Assembly: GCF_030272615.1 (NCBI RefSeq)
Contig: NC_081410.1
Coordinates: 573,947,241-574,007,240 of the forward strand
From: Cryptomeria japonica
Taxonomy: Eukaryota; Streptophyta; Pinopsida; Cupressales; Cupressaceae
Direction of reading: 5' to 3'
Length of the DNA stretch: 60,000 nucleotides
This document shows, in pieces, positions 1 through 11,451 of this stretch (its first letter is position 1; the number at the start of each line of letters is the position of its first letter). The notes beneath the pieces were generated by a model that had not been told where the DNA came from, made no database searches, and was given only the letters and a program-made list of their open reading frames with translations. Made by a program: the position numbers and the translations under genes.

Positions 1-61
1 ATTGTATGAAGTCCATAGAATCAACAGTTGCACTAGAACTATCATGAGATGCGGAAGCCAT
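1..61 (-). CDS. Start of second ORF (ORF2) of element D, partial
   Basis: An ATG at 61-59 opens an uninterrupted frame to the left edge, about 20 codons, beginning MASASHDSSS. It occupies the same place relative to gag as ORF2 of element C (start 4373). The visible part is only a Ser/Ala-rich N-terminus and shares no clear sequence with C's ORF2 start, so the assignment rests on position. Its leader contains a TATA-like box and is rich in GAAG. Confidence 0.45.
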   Translation of the reverse strand, partial: MASASHDSSSATVDSMDFIQ

Positions 62-489
62 GATAAATGAAGATTTATGAGAAATACCTTCACAAATTGA
101 AATTTAGGGCTTTGCAATTTGAACTTCGCTTCACACTCCTTCAGTTGTAGAAATACCGCTTTACGTTCTTCACTCCTTCAACAAATGATAGCTTTAGATT
201 CTCCTTCAAGAATTTGATAAATTCTTTGATTCGCAGTGTAAATCACTTTCCTTCGCTCTGCACTTGAAAAACTTCTTCGCTTGAAAAATGATAAGTGAGA
301 AATGATTTAAAAATTCCTTTTAAATAGGTTCTCCACCTACCATAATAAATGCTCCAATATTAAGGCATAAACCCTAATTTTCCTTTTACCATTTCTAGTC
401 TTCTGCTGACTGATAGGTATCTCATACCGGTTAAGGTCTTTTACCGGTGTAACCCAGGGGTTTGAAGTATTTCACCATTTGCTCCCCCT
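62..489 (-). promoter_or_regulatory. Leader between gag and ORF2 of D, with TATA-like box
   Basis: This 430-bp non-coding stretch separates the gag remnant from the ORF2 ATG. On the minus strand a CTATTTAAAAG box lies at about 328-318, followed by roughly 250 nt with GAAG-rich text up to the ATG at 61. The layout resembles an internal promoter plus 5' untranslated leader, which would let ORF2 be expressed from its own transcript. No transcript evidence is available, so this is inference from spacing. Confidence 0.35.
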
Positions 490-1770
490 AAGCTTTTCTA
501 ATGCTTAGTTTTTTGGTTCCATGATTTCCACACTAGGTGCAAAAACTAGTTCTTCTTGCAACACCGCTGGTTTCTTTTTCCAGGTTTTGTTCTTATCTGC
601 TTGAACTGTTTCTATATCAATCTTTCCTTCTAGAGTGACTAGTATGTCATCCGATATGTTCTTTCTTATTCTGTAGAATCTGGCAATGTGACCCGGTTTG
701 TTGAAATGATATCAGACCATTCCAGGTGCTCTCCAAGGTCCATTATTCATGTTACCGTTCTTCCTTTTGCATGTTGCAGCTGTGTGACCATGACAATGAC
801 AAATCAAATAGTTTTCTCTCCATCTGGTTGCCGCTTCATAGCCACTGCTTCCTGACTAATGATTAAAGGCATTAAACTGATTGTGATTCCAGTTCACAAA
901 AGGTTTCGGACCAACTCCTTGAGTCCTCTGAGGATATCTTCCAGTTTTGTTCATAACAGACCTGCATTCAGATGCTCTATGCCCAAACTTGTTGCATGCA
1001 TAACAATTACCATCAAACTTATTGGATCTAGGTACATTGTTTATAAAGTAAGGAAAATTATTGTAGGCTTTGCTCCTACACACATTGGTAGTATGTCCTT
1101 CTTTAAGATAGTTAAAGCAAACAAGTATAACTTTTGCTTACCTTTACCTTTGAATGTCGGTTGCTTCTTCGATGCTTCAGCACTTGCACCAGAGGTCTCA
1201 CCTTCCTCATGACCGGAATAACCAATTCCATCAGTATTCTTGATAGGTTTGGTAGATTCAAGCTTTTTCTCTAGTTTAACAAATCTCTTGTTGAACTTAG
1301 CAAGTATTTCCTTCGACTTAGAGAGTTCTTTGGAAATAGTAGCATTTCTTTCCATCAAGTTTACATTCTCGGAGATGGCCATGTTTAGTTCTCCTTGCAT
1401 GTCTTCCTTTTCCACTTTGCTCGCATGGAGTTGAGTAGTTAAGGCACTGATCTCTTGCTTCAGCTTGGAGATTTCATGATCCTTGTCTTTTACCAGATCT
1501 TCATCTTTCCTCCAGTTATCAAGCTCTTTGCACATTCGAATAGTCAGTCCTTCCAACTCTTTTCTCAGGTTGGAATTGGATTCATTCAACTTTTCTACTT
1601 CTTGAATTAGAGCTTCCATGTCCACTTCATCAGAAGAACTATTTTTAGATAGCTCCATCAGTTTTTTAGCATGTTCTCTCCTTTTTGCTTGAGAGGCCTT
1701 ATATTTGACCATAAGATCATCATAGGCTTGATCAAACTGAGTGAGCGGATGAGTAAGTTCCTCATAGTAT
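490..1770 (-). pseudogene. gag: Degenerate gag of element D (coiled coil plus CCHC zinc knuckles)
   Basis: The main open stretch (1712-1041, 223 aa) is a long charged coiled coil with regular Leu/Glu/Lys spacing, containing the phrase IRMCKELDNW. The same frame extends upstream to about 1770. Near 1130-1083 the frame shifts, and the adjoining 1083-856 frame carries a good zinc knuckle, CYACNKFGHRASEC. A further knuckle near 700-670 has lost cysteines (reads YHFNKPGHIARFY). Gag coats genomic RNA and assembles the particle; CCHC knuckles bind nucleic acid. The N-terminal capsid-type region expected in copia gag is missing, since coding begins about 45 nt after the primer binding site. With at least one frameshift and decayed knuckles it is non-functional. 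Confidence 0.8.
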
Positions 1771-1814
1771 ATTCCCCCATATTTCTTTCCAAGTGGTTAG
1801 ACTTATAGAAAGGT

Positions 1815-1829
1815 TGGCTCTGATACCAA
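1815..1829 (-). other. Primer binding site of D (initiator Met tRNA type)
   Basis: On the minus strand TTGGTATCAGAGCCA follows the LTR end by one base. It is complementary to the 3' end of plant initiator Met tRNA, the usual primer of copia-type elements, and it fixes D's orientation. Confidence 0.9.
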
Positions 1830-1830
1830 T

Positions 1831-3011
1831 TGATGAATACTAAGAGGGGGGGTGAATTAGTATGCCAAAAATTACTATACTTAAACACTTTACTAGACTA
1901 CCAGTAAACCGGTATAACAGTGTAGCAAACAAATTGGTTAGCACACATGCAAACTAAATAGCTAATAATGCATTCACCCACAGAAGCACAAACACCATAA
2001 CATAAGAGATTTTGACATGGAAACCCAAATGGGAAAAACCATGGTGAGATGGAACTCACAAGTAACTATTTGCAGAATAGGAACCAGATCGGTTAAGGTC
2101 AAACTGGTTAAGGGCATACAATGTTCTTTACCAGAATAGATCCTATTAGGAATCTCAATCTCTGTTAGGAGATAAGTTTGATTAAAGACTACCTTGCTAG
2201 AGGATTTTAGATCCACAGATGTGAACCACCTTGTTAGAGGATTTACAAAAGGCTTTTGGGCCTACCCAGTTAAAGGCTTCAGACTTGTCAAAGATGTGAG
2301 TAATCAACAAGTGAGTGATCTAGCAAATAGCATAGATTGCTTGGTTAGATCCTTGATATCTCGTTCCTAATGCATCCCAGCATTACTTCAGTCTTCAACA
2401 CATTCACTCTCTGCCTCTTCTCGTAGACCTGAACTTCTCTTCTATCTTAACACTCACAAAAACTCTTCAACCACCTTAAACCCTAGAAACTTACTAAAAC
2501 CCTAGACATGATGTCCTTATAAAGGAATCTGATTTCATGTCAGTCCAATAGGATTACAATACAATTTCCTAGGTTCAATGCATCTAGACATATTTGGTAA
2601 CATGACACAAAAAGCATTGCCAAAGTGTCAGCACCGCCAAACAATTAATAAATGGTAACTCATCATAAAATGTCGATTGGTAACTCATCACAGAGTATTA
2701 CCGGTTCATACAAAATACCGGTTTAAGAAAAATATCAGTTGCCAGATTGACAAAATGAAGACTGGGAAATATAAGTTGTGCTGCTTCGTTCCTTCATACT
2801 GCTTGAGATCCTCGAACCGCTTGGGGTCTTCATACCACTTCAGATCAGTAAACACTTTCTACACAACATCGATAGTCTAAAGACTATAATACATCATACC
2901 GATTGGAACAAATACCAGTTGAGCTTTAACTTATACATAAAGAAAGTGATCTCAAATCAAGTGTGTTTCCATCAATGACAATCACAACATTAATCATCAA
3001 AAATGCCAACA
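1831..3011 (-). repeat. 5' LTR of element D (1181 bp)
   Basis: On the minus strand the LTR opens TGTTGGCA and closes TTCATCA, directly before the primer binding site. A TTTATAAGG box lies near 2524-2512. Several ACCGGT-containing phrases lie in the U3 half. The downstream half holds a series of CTAAC..GGT motifs at intervals of roughly 20-40 bp, which LTR A and the C LTR also contain. Short ORFs here are chance. Confidence 0.85.
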
Positions 3012-3855
3012 AGAACTTGCTAAGGCCAATGAGAATATTGATAAATTCAATAAGAGCTCCTCTATGCTAGATGAATAGATCCAATCTCAGATGATGAAAG
3101 GTGATGCATATGGGCTATAATACAATACATCTAAGAAGGGAGAAGCTTTAGGTACCAAGAGAAACATGCATGAAGGTAAAACTACTCCTAGGGCTCAGAA
3201 GCCTACCGGTAAGAAAGTTTACAAACCTATTTGCTTTAATTGTCATAAACTAGGACATACTACTAATGTTTGTAGAAGTAGATTTGATGCTAATATTGGT
3301 TATAGACCTAATACTAGATATGTGCCTAGGATATTTGAAGGTTATTGTTATACATTCAATATGTATGGGCATAGATCAATTGAATGCAAATATGGAGCAA
3401 ACAATCCAGCACCTCACATGAACCCAAGACCTATTGGTGACTGGAGAAGGAATTTCACTGATCGGAGGAACACAAATTGGCAAAGACCCTATGTTAACTG
3501 GTCTAGTCCTTATGAGATACAAAAGAGAGTCGATGTGACTTGTTCAATCTGCAACAATTTTGGACATGTGACAATGAACTATAGAAGAAGAACAGGTAGA
3601 GGAAACTCAGGACCTTGGAGAGCATCTGGAATGGCATGCTATCATTGCAACAAACTAGGACACATTGCAAATTTTTGCAAAACATGGAAGAACCAACTAG
3701 TGAATCATCCTGTAGACCAGAAAGGAAAGCAAAAGGTTGATATTGAAGAAACTAGAGTTGAGATGAATAATACCTGGAAGAAGAAGAGTGATGAAAAACC
3801 ATATGAGGAATCAGATTCTCCACCTAATGTGGAGAATCCATCTCTGGCAAACTAA
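3012..3855 (+). pseudogene. gag: gag C-terminal part of element C, four CCHC knuckles
   Basis: The frame resumes at the D insertion point with ELAKANENIDKF, typical of a copia gag coiled coil, then has in-frame stops near 3077 and 3119. From 3166 it is open for 229 codons. Four zinc knuckles follow. The first (CFNCHKLGHTTNVC) and fourth (CYHCNKLGHIANFC) are intact. The second has lost its second Cys (CYTFN), and the third ends in Tyr instead of Cys. A charged tail follows, with a stop at 3853-3855. Gag packages element RNA. The N-terminal half lies left of the window, beyond D. Confidence 0.85.
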
Positions 3856-4372
3856 GTTGTTTCTACAACTTGGGGTGAGCTTATTGTCAAATCTTTAATT
3901 GAACCCCTGGATGATGTATTGTAAGTTAAATTTGCATATTTTGATGCATTTTGATGATTAATGTTGTGATTGTAAGTTAAAGTGATAAATATCATTGTTT
4001 TTTGCTACTAGTAATATGGTTTAGAGTATTTTAAGGTGCTTTAGGGTTTTGTCAGTAAATACATTTATTGTAGTAGTTAAAGTGCAAATAAATAGAACTT
4101 TATATGTAGCATGCCCACCCCAACTCTAGATAGTAAAGTTCTATTTATTTGTACTCTGCATATTGAGAACTTTTGGCAAAGTGAGCAGAGTAGAGATAAG
4201 TTTGTGCAAGCAGCATTCAGATCATTTACCAGCATTTGAGGTGATCAAAGTGAAGTTTGATTCAATGATTGAGTATTGAAAGTTTTTTATGATTGGAAAC
4301 CCTAGCATCGAAGAAGAAGAGGTATTTATTAGTGAATCTTACACTTTTCTTTGAAGATTTGTACATTGTAGT
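3856..4372 (+). other. Gag-ORF2 spacer of element C
   Basis: This stretch of 517 bp has no open frame of note. It contains a long inverted repeat (4082-4154) and a GAAGAAGAAGAGG purine run shortly before the ORF2 ATG, like the GAAG-rich leader of D. It could hold an internal promoter or leader for ORF2, but I see no convincing TATA box. Confidence 0.5.
4082..4154. repeat. 21-bp inverted repeat with 31-bp loop
   Basis: The left arm 4082-4102 and right arm 4134-4154 are reverse complements with one mismatch. Arms are A/T-rich and contain AAATAAATAGAACTTTA and its complement. As RNA this would fold into a long hairpin just before ORF2. Confidence 0.8.
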
Positions 4373-4593
4373 ATGGATACTCTGCATCTAGTTGATGTGA
4401 CCGAGAGGGTAAGACCTGAATACAAATGACATCCATATAAGTCAGAGAAAACTAACCTTGTCGATGCCCTATCTGGTGTACCCAATGGTGTTTTGCGTGT
4501 AGAGGATGTAAGATCATTTTATCACTGCAAACTTGAACACTTGGGAGTTGCAGTTATTTATGAACAATACATATCTATGTGCAATGAACAGGG
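4373..4593 (+). pseudogene. ORF2 of element C, N-terminal segment
   Basis: The ATG at 4373 opens MDTLHLVDVTERV. A TGA interrupts at 4427-4429, and the same frame then runs on without stops to the CAGGG target site. The solo LTR B separates it from the rest, and the frame continues exactly after B's second CAGGG copy. The mutated codon and the 31-kb interruption make it dead. Confidence 0.72.
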
Positions 4594-6919
4594 TGTTGGC
4601 ATTATGTTGTCATTCATGTCAACCGGTATAGGATGACTATTGGTATAAGAGATGTTTGTGCAACACTGTCATGGAGGAGTACAGGATGAGATATCTTTGA
4701 TATCACCTTGTGCTACAGAATACTGGTAGGGTAAGGGATAGTATGTCATTTAGATGAATGGCCATTGGAGTCACCAGTACACAAGTTTGTGTTTGACTTA
4801 TGTCAATGAAATGGATAGTTTACCGGTAAATTGTATCACTGGTAAGGAGAGTATGTCAACTGGTAAGTGAAGTGTTGACAATGAGAAGGATGCTTGGATG
4901 TTGTTTGTGATGAAGAGGTAGAATGTTACCTAAATTACATCAACATCAGAGGAGAAGAATGAATAGGTCACCAATATGCCGTGTGGATTCAGAACAACAG
5001 GACTCCCACCGGATAAGATTTGGAATCACCATGTGAAATGATGACTGACAATGAATGTGCCCACATCAGATCACATGTGCCTATTTGAAGATATGTTGTA
5101 CAAACAAGGAAGCCACATGAGTGCATTGCAGGATGCAGATGACAAGATGAACCATTGGTAAATGGAACTTATCTCCTATTATGCATAGTATGCATCATAG
5201 TTTGGTGAGATAAGGAAGAAGAGGTAAAGGAAAATGTTTGAAGACTAACACCGGATCTACCAGTAGATCAAATGGATGCCTCAAGTGCATTAAATCAGGG
5301 ATATACACTGGACCGACATAGAAGGCATGTTATGCCACTAGAACAAAAAAGGAAGACTAAAGAATTGATGAGTTTGTCAACCTCATAAACCGGCTAAGAT
5401 GATACTCAGTCTCATGATGAAGAAGGCAGAGTGGAGAAATTGACAATAGAGAATGAAACTGGCAAGCAGATGCTTTAGATGGAAATCACTGAAGGTTGAT
5501 GACATGGTGTCATGAGGATGGCTACCGATAAGCATGAGAACCAGTAAGGAAGCAAAGAGGCTATGAGATGTGCTTCTACCTGATGAGAATGAGCATGCTA
5601 TGGATAGACATGTCTGGCAACCAATTAAGGTGTTCCACCGATAGTTCAAAAAAGAGCAGACATGAAGGTTAACCAGTAAAGTGTGAGATACTAGCAAGGT
5701 TAGTGAACCGGCAAAAAAGAAGAACTGATTGAGTGTTTGGTTGGTGATCCTATTTGAATTGACACAAAGGTCCAAGCTGGGAGTTGGTCAACAAAGGTTC
5801 CACGTGGAGTCAAGTTGGAAGACTTGCATGCAGTGGTAGATGGAGTGTGCACCAACGAGGTTGTTGAAGAGTTGGTTGATATTAATGGTAGACCCCATAA
5901 ATCATGGGATGTGTTGTAGAGGTGTGCGGATCAAGGAAGGTCAAATAGAGATGATTAATGAGATGCATCGATTGATGCAAAGTGTTTAGATGTAGAATGG
6001 GGTTGATGATGAAATGTACGAACCATTAATGATGATTGATCTTGTATCTCGCTGACTAATTGTTTGTGTTTGCTAAACTTAGCAAACATGTTTTTGAAGG
6101 TACATTAATGGCGGTGATGTGTAGATAGCTATCTGGGAGATTAGATTGTTGGCATTGACATAACCAGTCAATCTTGAAAACTATTTTATGTACTAAGGTT
6201 TGTCATTGATGTCCAACACTTACTGGTGAAGACACTAACCAGTGAAGTAGTATAAGGTAAAGTCGCATTTCTTTTCAGTAAGAAATAGTGAATGGAAACA
6301 ACATTGATATTGAATAATCAAAGGTTACTTCAGCTCAAGGTAAAATACATTAAGTCAACCGATCTATCATTCAAGAAGATCAGTTGCTTTGGTGATGGTA
6401 AAGTTACAAAAGGTGACTCGAGCAAGAAAACTTGTTTTCTCCAACCAACCGGTAACTCACTGATAAATAGGGGAGAGACATGATGCTAGCACAACAAACC
6501 AGAAGTCAAAGAATGAACCGGTAAAGTAAGAAGTGTAGTTACATACCGGTATACCGGTATGATAGAAGGAAGACAGGCAATCACCATAAATCTCAGAGCA
6601 GTGATCAGCCATTTAGTTACAATGGCAAAGAATGAGTTGGTAAGCTTGTGTCTATGCCAAATCATTTGTTGGTAAAGTTAACTTTCAGTTATCATGCAGT
6701 CAAGCATAATTGCATGCAGATTCTCTGGTTTGCATTTATTTGACTGAACTTGTCTCAGAAGTTTCTATCTTTGGGAGATGCGGTAGCAGAACTGGTTGAA
6801 CACTTGGCGGAATTGCTAAGAGGCGCACAAAGAAAGAGTGGGAGAGTTTGAATTTGAAATCTTTCATAATCCTTGATTGATCTGATTGAGGATATGGCTA
6901 AAGGTGTTGACAGAAAATG

Positions 6920-6926
6920 TATAAAG
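6920..6926 (+). promoter_or_regulatory. TATA-like box of LTR A
   Basis: TATAAAG lies about 775 bp into the LTR, upstream of the phased-motif region, a plausible U3/R position. Identified by sequence only. Confidence 0.4.
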
Positions 6927-8702
6927 AGTTTTGGAGCTCTTTCTGTAAGTTTTGATCATGAAATTTCAAACAAGTAAATCTTGCTAAAGGCGATCCAAGG
7001 TGAAGAATAGAGTGAGAGGATGTGTTAAGTGGTGTTAGCATAGTTGAGTGTGTATGTGAAGCAGATCAGTTGATTGTAGAGTTGACTGATAGAGAAATGG
7101 TTGAGTGTAGAGCCAAAGGACAAACAACCGGCTGAAAGCAGAGCCAAAGAATAGTGAATAGGCAGACTGTAGAGCCAAAGAATAGAAGATCAACAGAGTG
7201 TAGTGCAGAGGGACAAGTGACCAGCAAAGTGAATAGTCGAAGGAACTGATGTTGTTCAAAGAAGTCACAACCAATGTATATTGAGTGACATGCATATGGA
7301 GATCTGATCAAGCTATCAGTAGCTAATTTAGCAGATCATCCAAGTGTTGCTTTCTAACAACTACAACATAAATCCCTTAACTAGGTGGACTTTAACAGGT
7401 CCCATTGTATAGATCCCTTAACCAAGTAATATCTTAACTGCTGTTCTAAGTCCTTTAATCGGGCTACCTTTAATAGGGTAAAGGCACTAACCGTGTAGTA
7501 CCCCTACCGTAATCGATCTCTAACCTTGGTTTAATCTTGATTAGTTAATCGTAATATGATGTTACAATCAGATGTTTGATTTAACGCATAGCTATTGATG
7601 TGGTTCTCACACTAGTTGTATGCAGATTTTCAGTGTTCCTATTTCATGATGTTAGTATCGGACTAATGATTTCATTAAATTGTATATATGTATGCATGTA
7701 TGTTCTTTGGTTGCAGGAAATTTCAGGTACAACGCCGCATGAGTGCGAGGTTCGTCTTCACCTGGGTGTGCAGGTTTGAGTGTGCCTTTTTAATCCTTAG
7801 AGTTGGCTTAGGTGGTCGTAAGACCCTAGTTGACCTTAGTCGTGCTCCAGTGAGCATCGTCAGTCGTCGTCGGTAATCCCTCTTTGTTTGGGTTTGCGAG
7901 TCATCTGTTTGGTTGACTTTCTCAATTTGCGTGCCTAGTGTGTTTGGTTAAATTGATTAATTAGTCCTTAGTAATTATCTGGATTAAATTAATCAGGTTT
8001 TCGTTGATATTGAATTGCTTATTTTAAATTGGAAGTAAATTTGAATTAATGACTGTTTTCAAATATTTAATGCATTTTAGATATGCTGTTGAAAAAGAAA
8101 GATTTGGATTATTAAATTAGAACGGCTAAATTTGATTATTTGAGAAAATCGATTTTTGATTTGAAAAACAAGTTAAATTGTTGTTATAGTTGAAAAAGTA
8201 TTAAATTTGGAGAATTATTTGTAAATAAAGTTTTTAATTCCAAAATAGAAATTTTGGGGGTCAACTCTTTCATACAACCCAAATTTGGGGAAAAATGAAA
8301 GGATGGACATTTTTGGAAAGGATTTTGGTTGGGAATGAAAATTGGAGGCTTTGGCAGCTGAGATGGGGATTCTTCAGCCGATCTTGCCAGGAACGCGAGA
8401 TCAGGTAGGAACCAACTCTCAATTTTAGTTTTGTTTGGAATGAAAATGGGGGTTTTATCTTGGTTTAGATTCTCCTTCGAATGCCATGCTTATGATTTGT
8501 TTTGGTAAATTAACCAGCTTGGCTGGAAGTGTTTGAGGTGTTGTTAATTCCTCTTTTCCCATTGGGCGTTTGAAACCCTTGAGTGTTTGTTATGGATGAG
8601 CAAAACCATCAAAAAAAAAAATGATCCTAACGCAGTTCGTTAAACCCAGATCATGGCAAATCAAAATTTATTAAAACATAGTTGGGTATGGTGTTTTTTA
8701 GC

Positions 8703-8771
8703 CAAGTTCGAACTGTGTAAACAGAAAATATATTATTTTATGTTCGAACTATATTATGTTATGTTCGAACT
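8703..8771. repeat. Three GTTCGAAC palindromes in LTR1
   Basis: The 8-bp palindrome GTTCGAAC occurs three times within about 70 bp, separated by AT-rich text, just before the GC-rich island. All LTRs have the cluster; in LTR2 the third has changed to GTTCAAAC. Spacing suggests a possible protein-binding cluster, function unknown. Confidence 0.6.
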
Positions 8772-8816
8772 GGGCGTATTTTGTTTATTGTGTAACCGTA
8801 CGTTTTTATTGGTTTA

Positions 8817-9083
8817 GCGGACTGTTGTTGGGATGGAGGGCGGGGAGCGGAGCTCCACCTGCTCCCCTCCCCTTCCCCCGCGCGTTCCCCCGCTCGCTCC
8901 CCCTGGTTTCTCCCCCCACCTTCTCGCTGTTGTTTATGCCTATGCCGCGGCACACTGCGGTGGCCGCAGGGCGCCGCGGACCTGCGGGCACCGCAGCGGC
9001 GCCGCCCGCATCGGCTCCCCTGCGGTCTTGGTGTGGACGGCGGCTAGGGTTAGGGCACGGCCCGCCCAGCTCGCCTCCCCACT
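8817..9083. other. GC-rich, hairpin-prone island in LTR1
   Basis: About 265 bp of strongly GC-rich sequence lies inside an AT-rich LTR; equivalents start near 16477, 24154 and 31812. It contains GGGGAGCGG facing CCGCTCCCC over 8 bp (perfect in LTR2-4, one C to T change in LTR1) and GGCGCCGC facing GCGGCGCC further on. It retains many CG dinucleotides. It ends at a run of 12 T. A role in promotion, packaging or dimerisation is possible but unproven. Confidence 0.7.
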
Positions 9084-11439
9084 TTTTTTTTTTTAATGCG
9101 TTTTGTGGTTTTAAACATGGTTTAAAAAGAATGGTTGTTTTAATGTATATTTTGTTTAGTATTTAAAAAAAGAAAATGCATATGATTTGTAATATCATTT
9201 TAATGAATGGTATTTTAATGTTGAGTTTTAACGAGTTCTTAATCTTGATTTGGTAGCATAAGAATGATAAACGATAATTTGATATTGATTAATCCTATAA
9301 TGGAGTTCGTAAGTTAATCATTTGAGAAATTGAAAAGTAGTGAAGTATTTATCGTTGGGCATTAGAAATTTAAACGATATGCGTTGGAAATGATTATCTC
9401 CATTTAGATTCTCTTTTTATATTTTTTTATATTCCGTAATCCGTATAATGTATCTAGAATTGAAATTATGAATCTGTAGAGTTTGATTTTAGACCAGTAT
9501 GTTAATGACGTTTTGATAGAAGATTAAATATCTTATTTTAGTTGATTAATGGTTGTCTGTGATTTATTAATATGAATTGGTTAAAAACTCTTTATGACTT
9601 ATTTGCCTGTTCGATGCTTGAACCTTAGGAGTTAGAAAACCAAGAACAACTTATCCCTTGATGAGGTAGATAACTGTAAGCTGATTTAGATCTTGTAGAA
9701 AACTTGATCGACTTGTAATGATTAAATCAATTTGAGGAATATTGTCTTTTCTGATTATTGCCTTGCGAGTTTAATTTCTGTATTCGCCTTTAATTATGAA
9801 ATGGCATGTTTTGCTTTGTTTAGTAGGACCCTGTCGTATGGCTTGACTTGGGGTACCTGATTCAGTCCTCTGTTCCGAGTTGACGATTGTATTGTGGTAG
9901 TGTCGTGTTGATCATACCCTCCTTGTGTGTGAGTCGAATGATGATTGTGTGAGTCGTGTTTGACCAGATGATTGTTTCTCTCTTCTTGAACTCCGTTCGT
10001 CTGACCATGTCTATTCCTTGGTTTTGAGTTCGTATGAGTTTAGTCTAGTGTCGTATGGGAAAGTGGCTTTCGATTGGGGGCCGCGCCCAAAGTGGCTGCT
10101 GGGTAACCCGTCGAAAGTGAGTCTAATAAGTGATAACCTAAGTAGATTAGAAAATAATCTCTAAATAAGATAATGTGCCTCACACATGGGACGAGTGCTA
10201 TCATAGATTCGACATGCTGTGAGAAGGCCTGAAATGGCAAACTACCATCCTTGTCATCACGAGAGGATGTGTGGGTCCACATGAGGCTTGGATGGGCCGG
10301 AAGCTTGGATTAGGTTGCCAGGGTGACCCAGTGTATGGGATCGGGACCTATGAAGACTTGCCATGGTATCCATACCAGGTTGTGTGATGACACTTGTCCC
10401 TACGTTCGCTAGTGTGTTGTCGTTCTGTCCTGTTAGGAGTATCTTTGTGAGTCGTCCTTTTGTCTCTGCCCTTGTGAGTGTCGGTTTCGTGATAGACCTT
10501 GGGTGGTGATGGCTCAGTCTTGTGGATGCTCTTCTGGACTTATGTTTTTAGCTTTGATTATGTTCGGCTGGATCCTATTCTTTTCAAGGATCGTTTATGT
10601 ATTAATGGACCGATGTGGTCGCTTGTATATTGTTTGTATTTCGCCTTGATGGCTGGATTGTAATTGGTGTAACCTCTTGTATTCTTAACCTTATTATTTA
10701 TCAGAGGGGTCTTGCAGTTGAGCAGACCCGGAGATGTAGCCCTTAAGGGGTGAACTCCGAGATCATTATGGTGTTATGTGATGTATTCTCTTATGTTTCC
10801 TTTATTCAGCTTTATAATGTATGATTAGCTTATGTTAGAATGGTTAAGTGGATAATTGAAATTAACTATAAATGCTTATATTCAGTTCTTTCTTGAATGC
10901 CATGTTGATCGGATGCGTAAGTGGTTTAGTTGAGATTTATCGTTGATGCCTGTATGTAATCGTCTTTTACAATGCAATAAGTTGGAATATGAATGAATGT
11001 AACTTAGAGTAGTGAATTATTCTCAGTTGTTGTTAAGGAATTTAAATATGCTTGGAGAGATCTCTTAAGTTATGATGAAATCCTAGCGTATTAGAATGTT
11101 AGATGTATGGTTTGTAATTTTAAATGAAAAGCTTGAATGAGAATTATGAATGGATCTTAATGATGAATCTTGCTTGTGATTATATTTCCATCTTTTGAAA
11201 GAAAATTATCCTGATTATGAATTATCGCTTTGGAATAATTGTGAGAGTTAAGTGATTTGTGAAATTTAAGTAATATCGTTGGGAAACTCTTTAGGTGTTA
11301 GTTGATGTCTTCCGCTATGTAATCTGAATCTTTGATATCTTGTTGCATCTTATGTGTTGTAACTTTAAAAAAAAAAATTTGCACTCTATTCTTGTATTTT
11401 GGCTTATCCCTTCGGGGTTTCCTGGCGGGGCATTACATT

Positions 11440-11451
11440 TGGTATCAGAGC
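11440..11451 (+). other. Primer binding site 1 of the array
   Basis: TGGTATCAGAGC lies two bases after LTR1 and is complementary to the 3' end of initiator Met tRNA. Confidence 0.92.

Larger units (their letters stand above)
1..3011 (-). mobile_element. Element D: Sirevirus-like LTR retrotransposon, 5' part
   Basis: Read on the minus strand the order is 5' LTR (3011-1831), primer binding site (1829-1815), gag remnant (about 1770-490), a short leader, and the first codons of a second ORF (61-1). The rest lies beyond the left edge. D interrupts the gag frame of element C at position 3012, because a gag-like frame resumes there on the + strand. The repeated target bases should be AGAAC (3012-3016) at D's unseen other end. 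No pol-like coding lies between gag and the second ORF, so D appears non-autonomous. The copia-type assignment rests on the coiled-coil gag with CCHC knuckles and the LTR style. Confidence 0.8.
7494..11437 (+). repeat. Array LTR1 (3944 bp)
   Basis: It starts TGTAGTACCCC and ends CATTACA, followed by the primer site. It contains a GC-rich island (8817-9083) in otherwise AT-rich DNA. A possible TATAAAT lies at 10867-10873. It carries private differences from the other copies in its 3' half, for example GGGATCGGG near 10338 where LTR2 and LTR3 have GGGGTCGGG. Its short ORFs recur in all copies only because the copies are recent. Confidence 0.93.

Noticed and set aside
5383-5775. 130-codon minus-strand frame in solo LTR B
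   Set aside because: No motif, low-complexity hydrophobic content, and located in an LTR U3 region.
8703-8771. GTTCGAAC cluster as heat-shock elements or tRNA B boxes
   Set aside because: Heat-shock elements need two bases between TTC and GAA; a B box would need GGTTCGANTCC and a paired A box, which are absent.
8833-9096. GC island as a host CpG-island promoter with exon
   Set aside because: It is inside every LTR copy of the array, so it belongs to the element.
8756-9166. 136-codon frame repeated in the array LTRs, and other LTR frames such as 80 codons at 10040-10282
   Set aside because: They recur because the LTRs are about 99% alike. They overlap frames on the other strand through the GC island, are altered by the LTR2 duplication, and match no known protein.
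11440-11451. TGGTATCAGAGC as part of a tRNA gene
   Set aside because: It is the complement of a tRNA 3' end, placed exactly at LTR ends, so it is a primer binding site.
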